Of a stretch of DNA of 64,000 bases, positions 1 through 12,467 are shown piece by piece. The stretch's first letter is position 1, and each line of letters begins with the position of its first letter. The notes beneath the pieces are model-generated. The model was not told where the DNA came from and did not search any database. It saw only the letters and a program-made list of their open reading frames with translations. Source of the stretch: Dolomedes plantarius (Eukaryota; Arthropoda; Arachnida; Araneae; Dolomedidae). The stretch covers positions 240,609,674-240,673,673 of the forward strand of contig OU015490.1 of NCBI GenBank assembly GCA_907164885.2, given 5' to 3'. The position numbers and the translations under genes are program-made.

Positions 1-1
1 C

Positions 2-136
2 ATCGAAGAAATTCGTATTAGTCCCGCGATATGGGACATGTGGTGTAATGAATATAGCGATAAAATTAAAAGGAGTGAAGCTTGGAGGGAATTGGCACGC
101 AAATTTTATTCCTACTTCATAAAAATTTATTTTTGA
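2..136 (+). CDS. Partial MADF-domain (Adf-1/Myb-SANT-like) coding sequence, C-terminal end
   Basis: An open frame enters from before the window and runs to TGA at 134-136. It includes PAIWDMWCNEYSDK followed by AWRELARKFY. A Pro, then a Trp-Asp pair, then Tyr, then an Ala-Trp about 12 residues later is the signature of helix 1 and 2 of the MADF domain, a Myb/SANT-like DNA-binding fold found in arthropod transcription factors (Adf-1 type) and in the accessory protein of PIF/Harbinger transposons. Only about 44 codons are visible. The domain normally needs another helix, and no clear GT donor precedes the stop, so this is either an exon whose end I cannot place or a truncated copy. Host factor versus transposon accessory protein cannot be decided from this piece. 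Confidence 0.55.
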   Translation: MEEIRISPAIWDMWCNEYSDKIKRSEAWRELARKFYSYFIKIYF

Positions 137-2095
137 ATTTGTGGCTTAAAAAATAGAGCAAATTCTGCAGATTACAAATATATATAATTTATGTACTTTT
201 TGACACTCTAACAACAATTATTAGCAACTTGAAAATGTAAACATACATTTAAATCCCATATAATGGGAAAGTATTTTTTGCGTTTTTCTCAAAATGTGAT
301 TTTTTCATGTAATGGTACACTTTCTGCAAAATCTGTTGCAAGTACATCTCTGTAATTTTAAACGTCAATAGAATAAGTGCTCTTGTATCAATATAACCTA
401 TATTTTTATTTTTAAACCTTAAGATATATTTGTAAATGGTGAAAATGTATGACAAAAATATGCAGATTTCTGATAAGTGAAATTTATAATTTTTTAAAAT
501 AGTGCAGCGAAGATTTAAATGGGTTAACTATATAAAATAAACTGTGTTTAATCATCACACAAGATTTCAAGGTAAGATTTTCGCTAAATTTTTGAAAAAG
601 TGTTAGAAAGTGAATACCTCAAAAATTTCAGGGGGAAAAGTATGTTTGTTTATATTGTTATTTTAAATTTACCTTTCAACCCAAAAAGAAATTTTTTTAT
701 CTTAAAATATTCATAAAGGTCTTACTAAATTAACGTAAAAAAATCTTAATGATATATGCATATTTGTATAAGATATGGGCTTTAAAAGAATAACCCAAAT
801 TTCCAACTTCTTAGTTGTCGCAGACGTCCCAGTCCCCTTGCAAATATCGATATAAATAAATACAGATGCCTGCTCAATAAAGTAGTCGGTACCATTCAAA
901 TTCAAAAGTTCATTTGTTCTTTTGTTAATGGTGGTTAAAAACTCCAAAATTAAAACAAAAATTTTAACTTTTTTAGAATTTAAAAAAAAAATTATTTAGA
1001 AGCCGCATTATCATTAAAAAAATGAACAGAAATATTTATTTGGTCATTTCAACGAAATATATTCTTTATCATTGGTTGTTTATTTGCTGTTTCTATGGTG
1101 ACATACGTCACTCTCTTTACATTACTTATCAAACAGCATTACATCGATTAGTACAGGTTATGACTGTTACACTTAAAAATATATGTGGGAGCACCAAATT
1201 GCGCGAATTTACCCATTATTTAATTAAATTTATCTAGATTCGCAAATGTGAACATCGCATTATGCCTACAATTTGAATAGTCTTCATATGAGGGAGGATT
1301 TTGCAATAACCCTTTCAGGTGTGCAATTTAATTATTATAAATTTTTTTTAAAGTAAGAATGAGGTATAATGGTCCTACAAATAAAAGAAATGCGATTTAA
1401 AAAATTAGCAGAGCAAATGTAAAAATAATAAATTTTGTATTTTTGTAAGTAAAAACGTGAGTGCCATGTTATGATCCTTTCTTAATTCTATATTCCCCTA
1501 CATCATTATAAATCAAAGACCAATATTGTGTTATAAAATTGGTGTAAAAGAAAGGTATTGGTAGAAGAAAGGTATAATATTTAAGTTAAAGTTTTTGAAA
1601 TTTAAAAATGTAAGGAGGGAAATCACCTTAAAACCTTAAAAAAACTCAATTTTTTATTATGATTTAATTATGAAGAATGGAATAAAAGGAATCTTATGAA
1701 AAAAATGAAGTCGATATTACAACCGATTTTATGGCCAAATGTATAAAGCTAATAGTAAAGTAATTTATAGAAAATTTAAACTTTAAATGATTTTTTCTAA
1801 AAACTGTTATTTTGAAACTTGTGCGCACTATTTCTTCAAAACTAATCGTCCCAAATTGCTAAAATTTTGTATACATGTATATCTTCTATGTTTATACAAA
1901 TTCTATCTAAATTTAGTTAAGTACATATCACTAATTTTTTACAGTAATTTTGTTTTCCTTTGATATTTTTTGTAGATTACAATACATTTGCCTGAAAAAT
2001 ATTTTTATGGGAAATATTGTAATTATTTTAGGTGTAGATTAAAGTATGGCCTATGGATAGAATATATACACATAATTTAATGTAGTAAACTGTCT
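137..2095. other. Unassigned AT-rich sequence
   Basis: No coding similarity, structured RNA or clear repeat was recognised. The short open frames here (for example near 249-455, 711-947 and 1022-1237) have AT-driven composition and no domain signature. This could be intron or intergenic sequence next to the MADF exon. Confidence 0.5.
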
Positions 2096-2099
2096 TCTT

Positions 2100-2378
2100 C
2101 TACAGTCGCGTTTTCGCTTGCGTGTAGCTGCTGACGAAGCGTTGCCACAACCCCAGAAGAGAAGGTTTCGCCTTAAATTGGGCGCCGCGCCTCGTGTGAA
2201 AAGAACCTCACACGGCAGTCAACTACATGAAAATAAACAAGGCAAGTCAGTTGGATCAAGAAATGTGCCTCGTCTGAAAGAGGCCTAAGGCATTTAATGC
2301 GGCTTTTCAGGATTCGATCCGAGCTCCATAAATACCGAAATCCGACGCGCTACTACTAAGCTACCTCGGGCCCTTGAA
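2100..2378 (-). mobile_element. tRNA-derived SINE candidate (type 1)
   Basis: Read on the minus strand from about 2375, the sequence has an A-box-like TAGCTTAGTAGTAGCGC followed about 35 bases later by a B-box-like GGATCGAATCC, the internal RNA polymerase III promoter pattern. The acceptor stems do not pair and the anticodon arm is irregular, so it is not an intact tRNA. The tRNA-like head is followed by a more GC-rich body down to about 2100, containing a small hairpin (CCTCGTGTG / CACACGG near 2190-2215). The contrast with the AT-rich surroundings supports an inserted element. No target-site duplication was resolved, so the limits are approximate. Confidence 0.5.
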
Positions 2379-3269
2379 ATTCTGAATGTAGGAAAGCTTT
2401 CTTATGAAGGATTTTCTGTCCTGTATGTTATTTTTAGAAAGTCATCTCAAAGATCAGAGTTCCATGATTAAATTACTTGTTAGGACAATTTATATATTTT
2501 TTCTGCCATATTTTGTGTTAAAAATCTTTCTATTAAATATTAATTTAATTGATTTTATTCGAAATATGGAAAGTAAATTTAGCAAAGTGAAATTGAATAT
2601 TTGAAGAAAAATATTTTAAATTGACTTCATCGTTAGACATGAAAGAGCTGCCATTTAAACAGGGTCGAACAATTTCATTTTATTTCAGTTTGTTTTGTGT
2701 TCAATTACTGTACTTCAGTGTGTTTAGTCCAATATCCATTAATGGTGTTAATTGAAAGGACCGAAAAATTTTTAATTTTATTTTATTTTTAACCTTTCAC
2801 TGACTTTTAACGTTAAATAGAATGATATATGGACCATTTTATCATCACATATATATTTTAGTGACATTGATTCTGCTTCAATCTTCTATTCCATAATGCG
2901 GCAAGTATACGTTTCTATCAAAATTTTTGCTCCATTCCCATTTTCTTATCGGGAATATCTTTTGAAAACGTCGCTCTCGAAAGCAATTACCATTCTTGCT
3001 ATTGATTTCTCTGCAATGGAACATTCCAATCTGCTGAACCCCAATAGAGTTTTAACGTCCCAGAGTAATCCCAATTGATTTAGCCACTCCCGATTCAGAA
3101 TTATTAATCACAGACGGGGGAGTTACTAATGCCATTTCCGGCCCACAAAGCCTAGAAACGTAGAAATATCCAATCGGATTTTCCGGGACATTTTCCTCCT
3201 GTCATATAATCAACGAATAATTATGTGACAGTATCTCTTTGCAAATGGAAAGATGATGCCGTTCCTTTG
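2379..3269. other. Unassigned sequence with a short block shared with ~20.1 kb
   Basis: No gene was recognised. A moderately GC-rich block around 3095-3170 contains TTATTAATCAC and later CCCACAAAGC...GAAACGTAGAAA, which partly recurs near 20075-20155 (TTATTAATCAC, then AAGCCCACAAACGTAGAAAC). This suggests an old dispersed repeat, but its limits cannot be set. Confidence 0.35.
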
Positions 3270-4800
3270 TATTGGAGAAAGATGTTTTTATTATTACTGA
3301 TTTTTTATTGTTACTGTCATTGTGTTTTGTGTAAAAAATTCATTATTTATGATCCTTTAAACAATGAATTAATCACTGTATAGTCACAAAAAATTCTATG
3401 ATTAGGATTCTAAGTTTTGACAAAGCAGTACTTCCCTATATTCGATTAAAGAATGATTGCTGATAAAGAAAATTATACTGTAAAAAATATATTACAGCCA
3501 GACAATAAATACTGTGACAAGTATATCGGAGAGCGTCGTTTTAAGGCTAATTTTTATTGTCACTGTGATTGCGTTTTGTTGTAAAAGAATCAAAGTTTAA
3601 AAGCTTTTAAGCAATTTATAGGTCACAAAATATTCTTTAAAATGAGATACTAAGTTTTTCCAAAAGAGTACCATCCGATTCTCGATTAAAGACTGATTGA
3701 TGATTAGGAAAAAGTATCATAAAAAAACATATATTACCTTCAGACAATAATATTACATGTATATAGGGGAAAGTAATTTTAAGGCTATTTTTATTGTCAC
3801 TTTCATTGAGTTTTATTGTAAAAAAATCATTGTTTAAAAGCTTTAAGCAATTTGCAAGTCACAAAATTTCTTTCAATTGCGATACTAAATTTTGGCAAAT
3901 AGTACCTCCTTCTATTCTATAACAGACTGATTTCTGATTAGGAAAATATGTATTGTAAAAAACAATACAAACAGACAATACTATCAGAAGAAAAATCAAT
4001 ATTTAATGGCTTTAAGCAACTTGTAGTAACTGTCCGACTGTAAGCAACTTTGATTGCGTATTGCTGTAACAAGAATTCATAGTTTAAAAGCTTTTAAGCA
4101 ATTTACAAGTCAAAAACTTCACAAAAATTTCTTTAAATTGAGATACTAAATATTGGCAAAAGGGTACCTTCCGAAGCTCGATTAAAGACTGATTGCTGAT
4201 TAGGAAAAATTATATTATAAAAAACATATATCACGCACAGACAATACTATTACATGCATATTGGGGAAAGTAGTTTTAAGGCTATTTTTATTGTCACTTT
4301 CATTGAGTTTTATTGTAAAAAATCATTGTTTAAAAGCTTTAAGCAACTTGTAAGTCACAAAATTTCTTTCAATTGCGATACTAAATTTTGTCAAATAGTA
4401 CCTCCTTATATTCTATAAAAGACTGATTTCTGATTAGGAAAATATATACTGTAAACAACATTACACACAGACAATACTATCAGACGTATATTGGAAAAAA
4501 TGTTTTAACCCTTTGAAGGGCGCCGTTTGACCAGTGCAAAACGCTTAAACCTAGTCCTTTTTTTAACTTGCATTCAATGTGTTCCAGTTAAATAATTCGA
4601 AAAATGGTTACTACTGCCATCTGTTGTCAGATTAAAGAACTAAAACCATTTTTCAACCTTTCATTGGAAATTTTTCCAAAAATTTTTAGGTTAAAAGAAA
4701 TCGGGAAAAAATTTTGCACCCTACAAAAGGGGGAGGTTGATGCCCCAGGAAGGGTTAAGGCTGCTTTTTATTGTTACAGTGATTGTGTTTTGTTGTTCAA
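3270..4800 (+). repeat. Degenerate tandem array, ~230-265 bp unit, about 5 units
   Basis: The motif GACAATA recurs at about 3501, 3743, 3974, 4240 and 4470 (spacings 242, 231, 266, 230). Each copy is followed by a GGGGAAAGTA(G/A)TTTTAAGGC-like block, TTTTTATTGTCACT, and AAGCTTTTAAGCAA. Units differ by many substitutions and small indels, so this is an old array. The last unit is interrupted at 4509-4754 by a MITE and resumes immediately after it (TTAAGGCTGCTTTTTATTGT), giving a natural empty-site comparison. Confidence 0.8.
4509..4754. mobile_element. piggyBac-like MITE, copy 1, with TTAA target duplication
   Basis: A 246-bp insert is bounded by TTAA at 4505-4508 and TTAA at 4755-4758. It starts CCCTTTGAAGGGCGCC and ends CCCAGGAAGGG, so the termini are CCCTT...AAGGG. 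A TTAA target with CCCTT-type ends is the hallmark of the piggyBac superfamily. The neighbouring tandem units read GTTTTAAGGC at the matching place, which shows the unoccupied site and confirms both limits. It has no coding capacity and must depend on a transposase in trans. A second copy lies inverted at 12061-12306. Confidence 0.8.
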
Positions 4801-5332
4801 AGGCCTTTCAACAAAGCCATTCAACAAAGAGCCTTTCAACAAAGAGCATAATAATAAAGAATATTAGATGATGTGTAAACGGCAACGACTAAAAGGAGAT
4901 AAACTAGACAGTATCTTTCTTTGCAGTCTGATCTTTAAACGGACAGTGCTGCAGCGCACAACTCGAAGATTTCAAAATCAAATTGAAGTAAGCTAACAGG
5001 TTTTAATAAAACACGTGAGCGAAGCAGAGTAAGAAAATTGAGAGAAAAAACTATTTACAAAAGCAGTTTAGAGGAATCTAGATAAATGTCCAGTTAAATA
5101 TGGAAAGGAATATGTTATGAAATATTTATTTGTTTTACGTAGTGATCAAGTTATTCAAGCACTGAATTTTTAGTTAATTAGTGGTACTGTTGTGTTTATT
5201 ACTGTTGTGTTTATTAGTGGTAAACTAATAAAATAAAAATAATATTTCAGGTATTCTCTTCTAATGAAACTACCGCGGGTTATTAACGTAGGATTAATTA
5301 TCGTTGCTTACCTCTTTTGTATGTCTATATGT

Positions 5333-5502
<170 letters not shown>

Positions 5503-7260
5503 ATTTTGACGCATTTTGTACTTTTCTAATTAACTGCTTACTGTTTGCCCAAGCGATACAGACTGGGTTTGGCAGGCTGCCAAAATTATAACTCGGGACA
5601 CTTGAAATTTTGCTTTCCGGAGGACCGTTATGGAGGAACGTAATCCTACGTTAAAAAGAGGTAGTTCTCAATTTTTTTTAATTAGTTGTTACCATGTAAA
5701 CTTTTGTTAAGTAATAAGTTGTCTAAATTTAATTATTACATTACTGAAGTTTTGCTTATGCTTTTAGCATCTAATTATATAGATAACGTTTGTCGTTGTT
5801 GCTAAGTCCTCTAGACTGCAAAATACCTGACCAGACGCATGAGGCTCTGTCTTTTGATCAAATGGGAGGGAGAAGCATCCTCATCTTCTGAAAGCATGCT
5901 GTAGGGAACACCCAAAACGCCCACAGATTGTGGGAAGAATTCTCAGAAGAAGCAGAACAGGGACAAGAAGGAAAGACCTTTGTAGAGTTCTCAAAGTGCA
6001 TACTTTTTGTATAGTCGCTCTGAAGACGCTCCAGGACAGACAGACTCCTAAAGAGAAAGGCCCGTTCAGGGCGCTTAGCTGGATACCAGTGATCAATCAA
6101 CAACTCTGTTGCCTCGTCTTAAAAATGGTCCTTACCGCCTACTAGTGGGCGATTCAAGCTTTCATGGTGAGTGGGTGGGAGTTTTTGTCCGTCTTTACAA
6201 ATTTCCTTTTTCCTCCATATATCGAATACACTGCTAACAGATTCTCCAGTTTGACTTTTTAAAATACGCTTTTGGAATTTACTTTTGAATTCCATCTCTA
6301 AACTTGGATTTCAGGTAATTATTCACCGGACACTTGTCGTAGTATACTCGTGGACGATTGAGCAACGAATAAGTTCCTTAACCCTCCGTAGCTATTTATG
6401 TATAATTATACATAAAATAATAAGATAAAGTATATATTGTTAGTATATATTGTTTATATATGTTTGATTTAAGTATATATTGTTTTCATATATTTTTTGC
6501 AAACCCTCCCCTATGAAATTTATTTCACACTTGCGCTAAGCTGAGTCATTGATGATATGCGCCGGTGGTCGGTAGGTATTTAAAGGTTGACGACCCCTGA
6601 GTTCGGACATCAAACAGGCACGAATCCTCTAAACAACCCTCATTTGCTAGTAGGTTGGTCAGATGGTTATGAGCAAACACTTATTAGATAACTTTTAATT
6701 TATATAACTTTATAAATGTGCCTGTGTCCTTTTATTCCCTTTGTTTAAACAGTTTTTCTGGAAGTTTTATTTTGATCTAGTCCTAAACATATAGACCATT
6801 CATTTCTGTCTTATACTTGTAAAGATATAGTTAAGAGTTTTTTCAATGTAAAATACGTTTTTTTTACCTCTCTCAATAAAAGGACTGTGCATGAGGAATA
6901 CAATTGTCTTTTATCGGCAAAATCAAATCTAAATTCAGTAAAATAGACCACAGGGGTACCATTAAACACAGACAAATTTAAAATGTCTTTTCCGTGTAAT
7001 TCTCCAGAGATTTGATAGACGTAAGAAAATAAGTGTCCCACGTGGTCTCTAGAACCATTTCATTCCTCTTTATTTGACCCGTTATTAGTCTTTCCTAGTT
7101 TCAAAAACATTCTTTGTAAGGCTATTCTTATAGCAATTGAATTTTACCTATTATGGCAATGTAATTGTTTGGTTTAAAGAACGTAATGCATTTTAATTTG
7201 GGTTTTAAAGCTCTGGAATGAATAAATTGTTGGCAAAATGAACCGAGGAATTTTTAACAC
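5503..7260. other. Unassigned; GC-richer block at 5820-6150
   Basis: Around 5858-6145 composition is more balanced and overlapping open frames of 71-81 codons occur on both strands, but I recognise no domain or splice arrangement. It may be an old gene or element fragment. A perfect 22-nt palindrome (TTTATGTATAATTATACATA plus AA) sits at 6395-6416, and AGTATATATTGTT is repeated three times between 6429 and 6485. Nothing else stands out. Confidence 0.35.
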
Positions 7261-7371
7261 ATTGAAGTGAGAAGGAATGGCCAGCACAATGAAGTGAGAA
7301 GGAATAGTCAGCACTATGAAGTGAGAAGGAATAGTCACCACTATGAAGTGAGATTGAATTGTTAGCACAAT
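7261..7371. repeat. 27-bp minisatellite, about 4 copies
   Basis: GAAGTGAG recurs at 7264, 7291, 7318 and 7345, an exact 27-bp period; a typical unit is ATGAAGTGAGAAGGAATAGT plus CAGCACT. A related degenerate stretch at 7680-7755 (AATGAAGTGAGAATT, AAAGTGAGAATGAG) looks like a decayed outlier of the same repeat. Confidence 0.85.
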
Positions 7372-8116
7372 TATTTTTATTTCCTTTCCATTTAGCCGTC
7401 TTTTATATGACCTTGTTAGAATAAAAACTTTTCAGATAATTCACTCTACAAGTTCTCTGACAGTTATCATCATATTTATGAAGTTCATCCTACTCTGATA
7501 AATATTCTGTCTTCCTCTGCAAGTTCCCCTAATGATTCCACAGTCGTAAAAGAATGACAAATATTAGACTCTCATTAAAGCAGAGAAATTTTACCTATTC
7601 TACCATTAATACTGTGGGGCGTAGAGAACGTATAATGTTCAGTCGGAGCTTGTTAACTCTGAAATGAATGAATTTTAAGCACAATGAAGTGAGAATTATT
7701 GTGAGCATAATAAAGTAAGGATTGTTGTTGGTGAAATAAAGTGAGAATGAGTTGTTAGCGATCATTCCTTTGTGTTTTGATCGTTATTAATCTGGCCTTC
7801 TTACTAATGGATCTTTTAGAGAGATTTTTTTCTACAAGATAAGTTTCCATTAAAACTTAGATAAAATTATAGTTATCTTTTTTTAAATAACTTAAAGTTT
7901 ATCACTTAAAATTGTGTAAGAAAGAATTTTAGATAATGTATTCAGTTTTATTAGAGTGGCAAATCATTACTCGTGCTATTAAAAAATGGTCTCTCCATTC
8001 ATAGGGTTACCGGTTATTTTGAAAAAAAAATACCTTACTTTATAAGCCAGCCCATCTATATTACGCACAATATAGGAAACGCTGATTTTATTCAAAACTA
8101 CCTCTTTTATCTAGAA
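7372..8116. other. Unassigned AT-rich sequence
   Basis: Apart from the degenerate minisatellite outlier at 7680-7755, no feature is supported. The open frame at 7973-8203 runs into the neighbouring Helitron-like element and has no recognisable domain. Confidence 0.5.
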
Positions 8117-8234
8117 CTAGCTGAAAACCCGCACTTCGCTACGGAGTACATTCAAAGTAAAAACATCGGTCAATGTATGCAATTAATGCCAATATATATA
8201 TAATAAATACGATCAATGTATATAATTGATGTAA

Positions 8235-8274
<40 letters not shown>

Positions 8275-8300
8275 ATAAAAAATATAAAATAAAAAATAGT

Positions 8301-8340
<40 letters not shown>

Positions 8341-8969
8341 AAATATATATATATATATATATATATAGACAAAATAATGTAGAAGATGATATTCAAATTA
8401 AATCTAATATAAAGAATACTAAAGAATTTAGTACAGTTTCTAGAACATTTCTTTTACTGTATTTTAATATTTTTTTGGATAATATCCAATCGTCTGCCGC
8501 ATTAGCAGGAAAAAAAAAATTATTTTTTGTCTATTTAGTTTTTATGCACGTGACGATAAATTTATTTAAAGTACCATAAAAAGAAGTCACGTGATCAGCA
8601 TTTAATAAATTAAATTCTAAAAATTAATCTTAAAAAATTCACCAAAAATCAGGAAATGGAGGTAAAGATTCGAAAAAGATATCATTTTAAAGGAATTTGT
8701 ATGATCTTTCGCGTGATATAAATTTTATAACCCTCAAATTATTATTTTAAATGCAAACTTAAAAAAAGTAAAAAAAACAGCTTAAAAATTTAATTTAAAA
8801 AAATCTAAAAAGAATTTTTCAAAAATCTCTCTTAGTGCACCCCTACACTATAAGAAGAATCGCCATGCAAATGTTCAGCCCTTTAGGTCCAGCGGTTTGG
8901 TCTGTGCGTGGTATGTCAGTCAGTGAATGAATGAATCAGTCAGTTACGGAACTGTTTTATATATATAGA
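8117..8969 (-). mobile_element. Non-autonomous Helitron-like element, family 1, copy A
   Basis: Read on the minus strand the element starts TCTATATATATAAAACAG at 8969 and ends TTTTCAGCTAG at 8117. The base before it is A and the base after it is T, fitting insertion between A and T with no target duplication. Just before the 3' end, CCGTAGCGAAGTGCGG can fold into a short hairpin about 8 nt upstream of CTAG. 5'-TC, a 3' hairpin plus CTRR, and A|T insertion are the defining Helitron features. It has no Rep/helicase coding and contains two internal TA tracts (8228-8275, 8303-8366). The near-5' block (GTTCCGTAACTGACTGA, CCGCTGGACCTAAAGGGCTG, GGCGATTCTTCTTATAGTGT) matches copies B and C. Length 853 bp. 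Confidence 0.75.
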
Positions 8970-10641
8970 TAATAGAACTTATGTTTATAAAGAATACGCC
9001 ATTGACCGATTGATTTCAATTTAAGTTCAGTTATCTAGACCTCCTAGGTGATATCAAACACAGACATGTCTTCCTCTGTATAATCCCCAAGCTATCTGAC
9101 AGACGTAAAAGAATGGCGATGTCATCTTACACGTCGTCTCTAAAACTAATGAGGAAAATGACAATCTTAGTTGTAGAAAAATACATACCGACAACTTGGC
9201 ACCGTTCCAAACAGGGAAAGTATCATTCACTGGAACTTTTCCACCGTTAAACGTCGCCTAACTATTAATATTGCGGCTTTTAATCTAGTTAAAGGGTTGA
9301 TGAAACATCGTTTCATGCTCAACAATGGGTAGTGTTGCGCGTAAAATTATACTGTTGCTATTATTTGCAACGTATTCCGGGAGACTTATGGTGATCAATA
9401 TGATATAAAGCTGCGTTAAAATAAAATGAATATTTAGGAGATAAGAATAAATATTGTTATTCATTCATGTTGAAAAAAAACTCTTACTGGAATTATTTTA
9501 TAAATATTTTGTAGTCAATAATTTATAAGCTATGTTATACGTCTAAAGATGAAAGTTTAAATCTAATACTTTGTTTAATATAAGTAACTTTTTATTTTCG
9601 AATTTTCTAAACACATAGCAATTGTTGTATGGTACCGACTATATTTTTCACTTTAATTGGGATCTTGCTATATCTAGTCAAACACTTATTATGCTTTGAA
9701 ATATTTTTTTCGTAAATGAATACCTATTGGTAAATTCTACATTTGGATAAGTCAATATAACATAATTAATTATAGTTTTATTTACCGAGGGAATTGCTTA
9801 CGATTACTTTGTGGAATATAACTTTCTTTATTTAAAGCTATGTATACGATTTTAAGGAGAATGGATTTACTTAAAAGGATATTATATCTCTTGTTGTTCA
9901 GATAATCAAATGTGTCGGTACCTGTATGAGATATTTTTTACTTCAAATTTTTGGAGATCAAGTTACCTTTTATTTAGTTCTTAAATATTTATTTTGTTCA
10001 ATTTACAAGTTAAAGATCAGGGTCCTTATGATAAGTTCCAGAACTGGAGATTAGCTGTCTCTAAAAGAACACTTGATTTATTTTGCTCCAAGACTAGATT
10101 TATAAACACAGTCGGTATTTACAATGCCAAACAGCAATGAGAATCGCAGCTCATGTTCTCCAAAAAAAATTAGCCTCCTTAATGCTTTGTAATCTCCTTT
10201 GAACATACATTTCCTTTGAAAGTTTGAACACATTTTCAGACTTCCATGTGCTCATGTATTGCAAGATCTTTTGGTTTGAGTCGTAATGTTCAAGCTTTTC
10301 CAAAAGAGTTCGTCTGCCAGTCCCTCATCAGCAGTATCATCATCAAGCTATTTAACTGTTGACCATAAACTGGAAGAAGTTTCTCAGCAAGATTTCGATT
10401 CAGGTGTGAGACTAATTAACTGAATATTATCGGTAACCAGAAAAAATTTACAGAAACTGACTTTTCCTTCCGTAAGTGATTTTTAAAGACAGATATTAAC
10501 TTTGGGAATGTTCCTAGAAATTAAACCTTCCCTCTTCAGTTTTTTAACTGTTCTACATGCTAATTTAATTTAGTTTATCTCTTCCCTATGATATAAACTA
10601 AAATTCCTCTGTGCATGCATTAATTCAACGTGTATGCTATA
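8970..10641. other. Unassigned AT-rich sequence
   Basis: No coding region or repeat unit was recognised in this 1.7-kb stretch. A small palindrome (TGAAACATCGTTTCA, about 9302-9316) is the only local structure noted. Confidence 0.45.
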
Positions 10642-11344
10642 TGCAGGGTATTTCAAAAGTTCGGCGAGAAAGTAAAGCACGACAATAAAAGATCTATTAT
10701 TTGGAGAGACATGCAGTTTGTAGATTAATATTTACCGTGATACGGGATTTTGTCTGACAAGGAGACAAAGTCCAAAATCTCGACAATAGGGGGCACTGCT
10801 GATGCAGGGAGGGGACCAAAATAGAGATAATAATTGTGAAAAGAGAAATTTTATTTCAGCATAATTTACATTCTTGGAACTGATTTATTGAACTTAGTCA
10901 AGTCGTTTTTGTCTAAAAGTTCTTTATAGACATTCTCCGGCCATTTTTTTTTTGCGTCAAACTGCTTTCCAATGTTGGATCCCGGGACTTGTGTGTCTAT
11001 TCCAAATCTATTCCAAGAAACTTGAAAGAAACCACATGCCTTTAGTAATCAACTTTGAAATCGATTTTTAAACCAAATTGCCTTGGCCTTGAAATTTGCT
11101 CCATCAAAATTTATTTGCCAACATTGACAAAACGGGCTAGCCTTCCAGCACGCGCGCTCAGCAATTTTACACGAGCGTGCTCGCGTCGTATTTTTTACGA
11201 CAGATGTTATTTTACCGTTTTTGGCACGAAAAACGACATAAATGAATGAATATTATTAATAATTTTGTTAAGAAATAAAACATTCACATTATTGTTGTAA
11301 AATGCAAATGATGTCACATTCAAATGATATTAAACTATTTTTAA

Positions 11345-11766
11345 ATGTTTATATGTTTATTTGTACACTCCAAAATTTCATCAAGCATATTTATATCAAT
11401 TATTTCCAAAAATTATCCTATTTCATCCTCTATATCCTTGGCATGGCGTTTTAGGTCAGGCAACTCTTTAACAATATTCATCTTTTTCGTCTTTGAGCAA
11501 TTTGCATACTCCCCTTTTCGCCACTTAGAAAATTTATCCTTACCAACATAGAACGTGTCGTCATCATTTCTTTCCTCCGAATCATTATTATCATCATCAT
11601 CCGAAATATATTGTTCAGATTCACTACTGATATTATTTGTTTCTATATCTTCTTCACTCAAATCGCCATCACTCTAAAATCCAAATGTTTCATTTCTTTG
11701 GTTTTCTTCATCTGATTCTTGAAGAATGAGGGAAAAATCAGCTGACTGTATACATTTTTTTGCCAT
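11345..11766 (-). pseudogene. piggyBac-type transposase, N-terminal remnant
   Basis: From an ATG at 11766 the frame reads an acidic N-terminus, meets TAG at 11676-11674, then continues in the same frame through SEEDIETNNISSESEQ, an Asp/Glu-rich run, FYVGKDKFSKW and MNIVKELPDLKRHAKD to a stop near 11413. After the stop the same frame still gives MLDEILECTNKHI. An acidic start, then a (Y/F)xGKDxxxKW-like block, then an IVxxLPxxKxxA block and an xxTNxxI helix is the usual order at the start of piggyBac/PGBD transposases. The catalytic RNase-H-like domain is absent, so the gene is truncated as well as interrupted. It may have fed TTAA-flanked MITEs such as those at 4509 and 12061, but that link is inferred. 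Confidence 0.6.
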
Positions 11767-12060
11767 GAAAACCGATAAAAAATTATATATTCGAATTTAT
11801 ACTCATTAAAATAATACACTTCAATTATTAACACAAAATTACAAATTACTTGAGAAAAAAATATTTTCCGAATTTTCCCCCATGACCACGCGCGTGTCGT
11901 AAATTTTACGAACAAGCAACCACATAACACAATAAAAAGCCCGGTTAACAATAAAAATTGTCATGTGATTTTCTTTTGGCACATTCCATGTGGTGAAGGG
12001 TTGAAAGGAGGAATAGAAATTACCTTCAGATGTGCCAGCTGCGATATGCAAAAAAGTGCA

Positions 12061-12306
12061 TTAACAAAAAGTGCAACAACCTCCTCCGCTTGCATGGTGC
12101 AGATTTTTTCCCGATTTTTTTAACCTAAAGAATCTTGGAAAATTTTCCAATTAAGGGTTGCAAAGTGTTTTTACTTCTTTAAACTGATAGCAGGTGGCAG
12201 TACTAACCATTTTTCTGCTCATTCAACTGGAATACATTGAAGGCAAGCCAAAAAAGACTAGTTTGAGTGCGTTTGCACTGTGCTAACGGCGCCCCTTGAA
12301 GGGTTA
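12061..12306. mobile_element. piggyBac-like MITE, copy 2 (inverted relative to copy 1)
   Basis: The reverse complement of this stretch follows 4509-4754 along its whole length (shared blocks include AGATTTTTTCCCGATTT, CCTAAA, ACTGGAA.ACATTGAA and GGCGCCCCTTGAAGGGTTA). It begins with TTAA (12061-12064) and ends GGGTTAC, one base away from TTAA. Divergence from copy 1 is roughly 20 percent by eye. It lies just upstream of the piggyBac transposase remnant and could be the 5' terminal region of that element rather than an independent MITE. Confidence 0.65.
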
Positions 12307-12427
12307 CAAACCGAATTTGTCGTAAAATTTGCGCAGACGCACGTGCTCGAATTCTAGACTAAGTTCGCGAAATCTGTTCCAAGAATGTAAATCATGCTAA
12401 AATAAAATGTCTCATTTCACAACTAAT

Positions 12428-12467
12428 CTCTCTCTCTCTTTTTTTTTTTTTGGGGGGGGGGGGGGGG
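12428..12467. repeat. Compound (CT)n - T13 - G16 homopolymer block
   Basis: CT dinucleotides run directly into 13 T and then 16 G (12452-12467). The block lies inside the right arm of the 2.0-kb element and is missing from the left arm, so it expanded after the arms formed. Homopolymer lengths this large are also prone to sequencing error. Confidence 0.9.

Noticed and set aside
2290..2375. tRNA gene on the minus strand
   Set aside because: A and B boxes are present, but the acceptor arms do not pair and the anticodon arm is irregular; treated as a SINE head.
5858..6145. Small host gene from overlapping open frames
   Set aside because: Frames are open on both strands, no start context, splice signal or domain supports any of them.
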